DNA from: Ophiosphaerella korrae
Taxonomy: Eukaryota > Ascomycota > Dothideomycetes > Pleosporales > Phaeosphaeriaceae
Direction of reading: 5' to 3'
NCBI GenBank assembly: GCA_028456385.1
Contig: JALNQF010000006.1
Location: 434,001 to 498,000 of the forward strand
Length of the DNA stretch: 64,000 nucleotides
Part shown: one piece after another, positions 58,599 to 64,000 of the stretch
Layout of the letters: the number at the start of each line of letters is the position of its first letter
How positions within the stretch are numbered: the stretch's first letter is position 1
Translations under genes and position numbers: made by a program
The notes under the pieces: generated by a model
The model's database searches: none
Seen by the model: the letters and a program-made list of their open reading frames with translations, nothing else
What the model was told of the DNA's origin: nothing

Positions 58599-60308
58599 CT
58601 CTCTGGGTGTCGCGACGGAACGAGGGGTGACGCGAGGGAGCTGCTCAAATGTTCTGGAGCGATGGCCCTGCCTAGATCCCTGCATGGTGGTGCCCCACTT
58701 TTAGCCGTGTCCCCCAGAATTTATGTCGGACGAAGCCCCAAGTCATCTGATGTTGTCTGGCTCTAGATCATGGAAAAATATTATCGCAATTCCTTGATTC
58801 AGTTGTGATCATTACTGCCTAAATCTCGCTGACTCCATAATCACACAACGACAAGCCGTTTTCGGGGCTTGTACTAGTTCAAAAGTTAAGTGGAATTGTC
58901 TATTTGTGAAAGCGTAGTTCTCAAAATCAATACAGGTCTCTCTATTCAATCTTCACGGAGCTTTAAACCGTCTAGTCTTTCGACCAACAGAGCATTGCCA
59001 ACCCCTCAGGGCTAAGTTTTTCCCTATTGCGGCAAGTAATAGTGTTAGTTGTAAATAAAAACCTTGCGGAAAATTGGCTTGGGTTGGCGCACTTTATTCC
59101 CTATCTTGAGCATGGTGGATGTAGTGAGTGATTCACCGTGGCCAGGTCTCCTGCCATACTTGTGTTGTACATCTTACTAAAGCGTCTTAGCTCTGTGGCC
59201 AGAGTTATGCCCCCCCGTAGGCCTATCATTGGCCAATTCTTCGAGAAGCAAAGTTCGATAAGCCTGTGTTGTACTGGAATAAGGTGCGTATACCGTACCC
59301 GGAAGCGATGCTTACTTGGTGTAGCTGTGGGTGGTCGTACTGGCCTCATGTAGTCATCATGTCTTTCCTAAAAGAGCCGAGACGTATCAGGTGCTCCACA
59401 AAGTACCGAAGTAGCCCATAATCGGACTGAGAAAGAATAAAAAGACGCCCCTGTATGTGCGTTGAGGCCTGAAAGAAGTTTTATCTCGAATTGACTAGGT
59501 CTTGGACACCAGCCTGACTGTGAGGTGGAACCGTGAACTATCCACAATTTAAACTAGCAAACAGGTTTTCCACTATTGGCACGATAGCTCTTTTGGGTCG
59601 AATACCTAGGTGACATCGCTCATGGGTGTATATCTTGTAAAGTTGAACATGATCACATGATCGGACCAACACTATCAACAGGGCTTGTGGTCTAGTGGTA
59701 CTATGCTCCCTTAACATTTTCTCAAAGGCTGTACAAGAAATGTACGAAATCGTTTCACGCTTTTCAAATTTGAGAAACCCATATATATGATTAGGCCAAT
59801 GACTCGTAGAGTACGTTAGCGTTGCGGTACATGACTTCTGAATTTCCGGAGAAAAGATATAAGAAGTTGGCCTTGTGTAGGTTTTGAAATTGAGGATAGT
59901 TTGTACTGTAATAGGGGAAATTTTGGTGCAGTGGTAGAACAATAACAAACGACCAGGTATCACGGGATGCATCTAACAGGTTTTTTCTAATCAACGATGT
60001 GCATGCTGTTTAAAAGCATCGCCTCATAAGCAACTCGCTCCTAGTAAGAGCCCCGATTATTAACCTGTTCATTTCAACAATTGGGCCTGGAAACGTATAT
60101 TGTTCCTCTTGCGCTGTAGCATAACGTAGCTATCGTCTAGGCTAGATCATATCATTCATCTGCATCTTCAATAGTTAGGACAAAGGTTCCGCAGTTAGCG
60201 AAAACATGGCCGCAGGTGCTTGATTACTCCAAAATTAGCAGAGAAGAAGACCTAGACACACATATTTTTGTTGATATCTGAAAGAGAAAAGGCAAATGAT
60301 TGATGCAT
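58599..60308. other. Gene-poor stretch, 1.7 kb
   Basis: No intact gene. It includes a truncated tRNA-Ala-like piece near 59681. Open frames at 59101-59349 and 59538-59972 show no known protein. Confidence 0.5.
59681..59730 (+). pseudogene. 5' fragment of a tRNA-Ala gene
   Basis: The first ~23 bases (GGGCTTGTGGTCTAGTGGTA) equal the start of the intact tRNA-Ala at 62696, then the anticodon region matches with changes: TTAAC in place of TTAGC, and C-to-T changes in the intron. Homology stops after about 50 bp and no T-arm follows. Confidence 0.75.
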
Positions 60309-62348
60309 TTACTCAGAATTCCCTTGGTACGGCCAGAGTTTGGAGTACAAATCTCTCTCACCCTCATTTTGAGCAGTGTTAAGGAAGATATCTTTGTACT
60401 TTTGGCAATTTTCAATAGCAGTCTGATAGTCCTCGGGTTGTACCATGCCATCTGCTGGTAGAATACCTTGGTCTTGAAATAGCGACAGCATTTTCCCAAC
60501 ACCATCCATGTTCTCTTCCTCCTTCGCATGCAGCTCAAGTTCTTCTGTTGAAAATGTACTGGGGCATGGTGTATCTTCCCTAAAGATTTCATTCCATTGG
60601 GCAATGAGTGCAATGAGTGAGTCACGTAGGAAGAACAGATCCCGGTTCTTCCATACACCGGTCACAAGCCATACAGGCTTTCTAAGCACGGGTACTGATG
60701 ATCACTGAAGAATATCCCAGTGAAGTTGTGCACGCTTCATGGTTTGAAGTTCGTAGTATTTGTGTATCGTTTCGCTTTTCAGATCGTGATCGATTTATTT
60801 TTGCTCGTCAGGGTCCAGGATATCATAATTTTCGGGCTTTTCGGGTATGACCCAGCCCTCTCGGACAGTCTTATAATGTCGGAACGCTCGATGGACACCG
60901 GACTGATAAAAACAGCGGTGCTACAACCACTGATTGCTAATCCAAAATACCAGTGATTTTATGCGAAACTAGATCCACGAACACATTATCGAGATGGAGA
61001 TCGGGATGCCAAAGAGTTTTGGTGGCAGCCGACTCGTCGTTTGATGCTGGAGCCAAAAATGACGCGACTTGTTCATACTTGGCGAGTAATTCAATCGCGT
61101 CTCAGGGAGCTCAGGATCCTTTTGTGACCTGTAGTAGTTCATTCGAGGTTTGGCATTAATTTTGATCCATGATACTCCATTCGCGCTCAATGTTCACACA
61201 TAGGCTTGGGAGCTTTTCCCTCGTTCTGATCAGCATCTGCCATAGGACCTTGGATTAAGCTATCGACGTACATGGACCTCGGTCAATATCCAATTGCTCC
61301 TGACCACTGATCCAAAGCTCCGCCTTTGTTTATGGTCCCATTGCATACCGCTCAAGAGTCGAGTCTTGCTGGTCCAAGTTAAGTTTGATGGCCTCTAAAT
61401 TTCCGGTCAAGCGTTGGAGGTCCTCTTTGAAATATATGCAGCCATGTGTCTTGAATTTCACAGCGCTCAAAGAGCGATCAAATTGGGTGACCTGACCGAC
61501 AATAGCAAGCTTTGTTTCCCACGGCAAACTGTACCATACCGCGCCTAATCGCAAGCCGGAAACCTCCTCTTCTAGAATATACTCAGCCTGAACCGAGTTA
61601 TTCAGAGCATCACAAGACCACGCGAGCACGCGAGGAATAGGAACATTGAAGACGTCTCTGAGCTAGTTTTGTTAGTTAAGTGCCATTCTCAAACTGGCAT
61701 CTGCGCATACCATTTGCCAGGTAGCGACTTCGGAGGCAGTCGTGTAACAAGCCGGCCCGGCATTTGGATTTGGAAGTTTCGCGACAACTTGTGCGCCGTT
61801 ACCAATAGTGAGAATAAAGGCCTGATTATGCAAACCTTCAATGCACTTCACGACTTGGGTACCTGTTTGCGAGTTCAGTGACAGCGCACGTTGCAGGACG
61901 AAGACACAAACAGTGTCGGGCTCCCTTGCAAATATTGGCAGCTTCTTTAAGTAAGTGCGGTAGGTTGAACTTGAGATAGCGTTTTGCCAGTTCCCCTTGC
62001 TCATTTTTTCTGTAGACATATCGTAAGTAAATTCCTTAGTAGACCTGGCGAGAGGTCGCTCTCACAGCCACCGTTGACGGGTATACCGATACAAATCAGC
62101 TTCAGGGATAAATTCGTCTAGTTCCACCAAATTAGATGGTGAATATTCTTGACGGGTCAGATTGGGATCATCATACCGACGCCATGGGCTGTTTCTGCGA
62201 ACAGTTTTGGAGTTTGTGCTGTAGATTGTATCTTGTTAGTGAGTCTGAAGGACTGAAATTTCATGCTGAACACCCAATGGCGATAGGGAAGGGCCTGTAG
62301 AAGCCACCCAAGTGCCTGATATCGAGTGACTGACAAAGCGGATGTCAT
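60309..62348 (-). pseudogene. Broken AIM9-like / APH-fold phosphotransferase gene
   Basis: Remnant of a fungal phosphotransferase (aminoglycoside phosphotransferase fold, AIM9-like). Recognisable blocks in order: VVAKLPNPNAGPACYTTASE (61672-62019), RVLAWSCDALNNS and AEYILEEEVSG (61330-61640), VSWIKINAKPR (~61160), LWHPDLHLDNVFVDL, the catalytic-loop HPDLH and N (~61000), then LRKPVWLVTGVW and AKEEENMDGVGKMLSLFQDQ (60309-60689). It is interrupted by in-frame stops at 61330-61332, 61255-61257 and 60702-60704, and a 1-base frameshift near 61100. No splice pairs remove all of these. Upstream of 62019, a further disrupted block (ELDEFIPEADLYRYT) continues to about 62348. Several stops could be single transitions (CGA or CAA to TGA or TAA), so decay after duplication, possibly with RIP, is likely. 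A sequencing error could explain one lesion, not all. Confidence 0.8.
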
Positions 62349-62695
62349 GTGAGGTAGGATTTCGTACCCGCTACCTGTCCCAAATCGAGGATTTATTGAA
62401 AAGTGTGTAAAAGTAAACGACCTGAATAATTAAAATGCTAGAAACTAAAGGTCCAAGGACAGACTTACGATACTTAGGTTAAGAGGGTGCAAGGAGTGGT
62501 AAGTTGACGGAAAAAGCCCTAGTGGCGGTGCGGCGTTAGCTAGAGGTCAAAGCTCACTCGCGCCTGCCCACACAACACAACGCCTGCTTTTGGACACAGA
62601 AGGTAATTCGAAACTTTCTGAGTGCAGGAGAAATAAAATTCAAAATTGGATTATATTTGATATACTTCATCTCATCGTACAAGTTAGCAAAACTG
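62349..62695. other. Intergenic, pseudogene to tRNA
   Basis: About 350 bp; upstream flank of the pseudogene and the tRNA. Nothing recognised. Confidence 0.5.
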
Positions 62696-62791
62696 GGGCT
62701 TGTGGTCTAGTGGTATGATTTTCCCTTAGCACCTTCTCCACAAGGAGATCGAGCATGGGAGAGGTCCGGAGTTCAATTCTCCGCGAGTCCA
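62696..62791 (+). tRNA. tRNA-Ala(AGC) with intron
   Basis: Reads alanine GCN codons. The acceptor stem is GGGCTTG at 62696-62702 with CGAGTCC at 62784-62790 and discriminator A; it contains the G3:U70 pair that marks tRNA-Ala. The anticodon arm is TTCCC-TTAGCA...T-GGGAG, split after the base 3' of the anticodon by an intron of about 24 nt. The T-arm is CGGAG-TTCAATT-CTCCG, carrying the TTCAA B-box core. A TTTTT Pol III terminator follows at 62794. The mature length is about 72 nt. The anticodon reads AGC. Confidence 0.9.
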
Positions 62792-62951
62792 ACTTTTTGC
62801 CGTTCTGATGATTCGAGAGGGCCAAGTAGTGATTTCAGCTATTCTCAACTGTTGTGAGAAAAGCACAGAAACCCCTTCATAATCATACTACTTATTTTAC
62901 TTCACAAATTCAAATTGGGGCGTGTGGAAATATGAATCTACTCGCCGCACT

Positions 62952-62976
62952 GGCCAAGGTGCTCCGCACCTTGGCC
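62952..62976. repeat. Perfect palindrome, 11-bp arms, 3-nt loop
   Basis: GGCCAAGGTGC and GCACCTTGGCC are exact reverse complements around TCC. It is not followed by a T run, so it is not an obvious terminator. Confidence 0.85.
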
Positions 62977-63034
62977 GTGGACAGCTCAACGACCGATTTG
63001 TATGCAAATCTGTCTTGCAAGAGTTATAATTGCA

Positions 63035-63100
63035 CAACGCAGATGTAAATTGAAGCTCTAAAACGAGTAAGTTTAAGTATACTATATATACTATATGGAG
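63035..63100. repeat. Diverged direct repeat, copy A
   Basis: Starts CAACGCAGATG and contains AGTTTAAGTATACTATATAT. Copy B at 63210-63275 has the same length and roughly three quarters matching bases, starting CAACGCAGGTG. Many differences are transitions. Confidence 0.7.
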
Positions 63101-63209
63101 TAGAAGTTTTGAGTATAAACTACTCAAGTTCGTAGAGTTATCGCGCGAGTAGATGTACGAGTTGGGCAGCTACGGCGTGGAGCTAGAGGCCTCAACTATA
63201 ATAACTACT

Positions 63210-63275
63210 CAACGCAGGTGAAAAGTGATGCTCCAAAATAGTCAAGTTTGAGTATAGTATATATACAATACAGAG
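63210..63275. repeat. Diverged direct repeat, copy B
   Basis: Partner of 63035-63100; contains AAGTTTGAGTATAGTATATA. Both lie beside the transposase relic. Confidence 0.7.
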
Positions 63276-63332
63276 CCACAATTTAGAGACTACTGCTGCG
63301 CGCTGAGGCGCTAGTCTGCAATGCGTTGTTGG

Positions 63333-64000
63333 TTAGCTTTGCACTTCCTTGCCGCAGCGCGCGACCTTCTCAGCATCCTTTCCAATGCGCGCGTCTACTG
63401 CAGCTCGAGCTGAAGCTGCAGTAAGTACCCTAGAGTGTTTATCGCCTTTGACTTGCCTCTGGCTAGCTTTTTGGCGTTGTAGTCGCTCTCGTTGTACTGC
63501 AGTTATTTGGTGTAGCTTACGCTCTGCGGTGCGAGCAGACCTGGCGCAGTAATGAGTGAGAGTGAAAGTGCTTCAGCTACTCCAGCATAAGCGTATCGTT
63601 CATATAGCTACTACTACTTAAAGCTATACTATACTCGCCGGGTAGAGTCGTCTGAGTATACCATTTTTCAAGATGTACAGCGCCTTTAGCGATGAGCATT
63701 GGCGGTAGTACATCGCTAACAGCATTTATCGCCTCTATCGCAGTAACGAAATCGCGATTCGTCTCACTTGCGCTGCTTTGTTAGCGGTCCTAATTAAAGG
63801 TTACAATCTACTGCGTGCCTCTAACTCTAATTTGAAAGCCAGTCTTATCTATATTATAGTAGTTAGCGCGCTAGATGCCGTATTTTGTTATAACCTCCTT
63901 TAACTCTATAAAATGGTTGGTATAGACGTCGAGCCGCGCGCTCGCGAGCCTCGCGAGCTCTTGAGGCTTCTGGCGGACTCTACGGTAGTTAGGATTTCGC
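63333..64000 (-). mobile_element. Fot1/pogo (Tc1-mariner) DDE transposase relic, runs off the window
   Basis: Minus-strand pseudogene of a Fot1/pogo-type transposase. Seen in order from the window edge: NYRRVRQKPQELARLASARL, then VYTNHFIELKEVITKYGI, then NIDKTGFQIRVRG (the catalytic Asp region, with Lys where Glu is usual), NRDFVTAIEAINAVSDVLPP, MLIAKGAVHLEKWY, NDTLMLE, a TAG stop at 63577-63579 where Trp is expected, and LKHF. The next ~100+ residues, with the second catalytic Asp, are missing; the frame resumes as the basic C-terminal tail (ARSARTAERKLHQITAVQRE) and ends at TAA 63333-63335. More stops lie near 63860 and 63800. It is dead. The 5' end is outside the window. Confidence 0.85.

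Larger units (their letters stand above)
62792..63332. other. Repeat-rich flank of the transposon
   Basis: No gene. It holds a perfect hairpin at 62952-62976 and two diverged 66-bp direct repeats (63035-63100, 63210-63275), and is TpA-rich. It may be the 3' non-coding end of the Fot1/pogo element. Confidence 0.5.

Noticed and set aside
62696..62791. tRNA-Pro reading of the tRNA
   Set aside because: The D-arm resembles tRNA-Pro, but the anticodon is AGC, the anticodon arm matches tRNA-Ala and G3:U70 is present.

Overview
The window reads as nuclear DNA of a filamentous ascomycete, most likely a dothideomycete of the Pleosporales type. The order is an inference from protein style and gene content, not from any search. 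The evidence is: short GT-AG introns of about 45-90 bp, intron-split genes packed on both strands, a Zn2Cys6 regulator, a CON-6 conidiation protein, a DIM-2-type DNA methyltransferase and a degenerate Fot1/pogo transposon. Exon joins were worked out by hand; every join given with coordinates keeps the reading frame through the whole coding sequence.

Layout. 0-5.5 kb: TAF12 (TFIID/SAGA), ISC1 (sphingolipid phospholipase C) and a WDR5/Swd3-like WD40 protein. 6-15.3 kb: five contiguous genes that look like a small catabolic cluster, namely an ACS-family MFS permease, a dienelactone-hydrolase-like enzyme, a short-chain dehydrogenase, a Zn2Cys6 transcription factor and a carboxymuconolactone-decarboxylase-like protein. 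15.8-22.8 kb: UDP-glucose:glycoprotein glucosyltransferase and a DENND6-like protein. 23-30.5 kb: VAC14, the V-ATPase assembly factor VMA12, COQ1 polyprenyl synthase and a DUF3431 membrane protein. 31-38 kb: DIM-2 DNA methyltransferase, dihydroorotase, CON-6 and a thioredoxin with an atypical active site. 38.8-47.6 kb: LSM12, 6-phosphogluconate dehydrogenase, an RBM42-like RRM protein and an inositol-monophosphatase-like protein. 48-58.6 kb: basic orphan ORFs, mitochondrial GatB (PET112), another orphan, ribosomal protein uL15, SEC24 and AP-2 sigma. 58.6-64 kb: a gene-poor, decayed end holding a broken AIM9/APH-type kinase gene, an intron-containing tRNA-Ala and a 5' fragment of a second copy, short repeats, a perfect hairpin and a Fot1/pogo transposase relic that runs off the window.

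Most genes are conserved housekeeping genes that do not work together. The parts that stand out are the five-gene 6-15 kb block (uptake, ring or lactone chemistry and its own regulator), whose permease has 13 exons including a 12-nt micro-exon and whose regulator appears to use a GC-AG intron inside its zinc cluster, and the decayed 3' end, where stop codons of the C-to-T/G-to-A kind fit RIP-like or ordinary decay.
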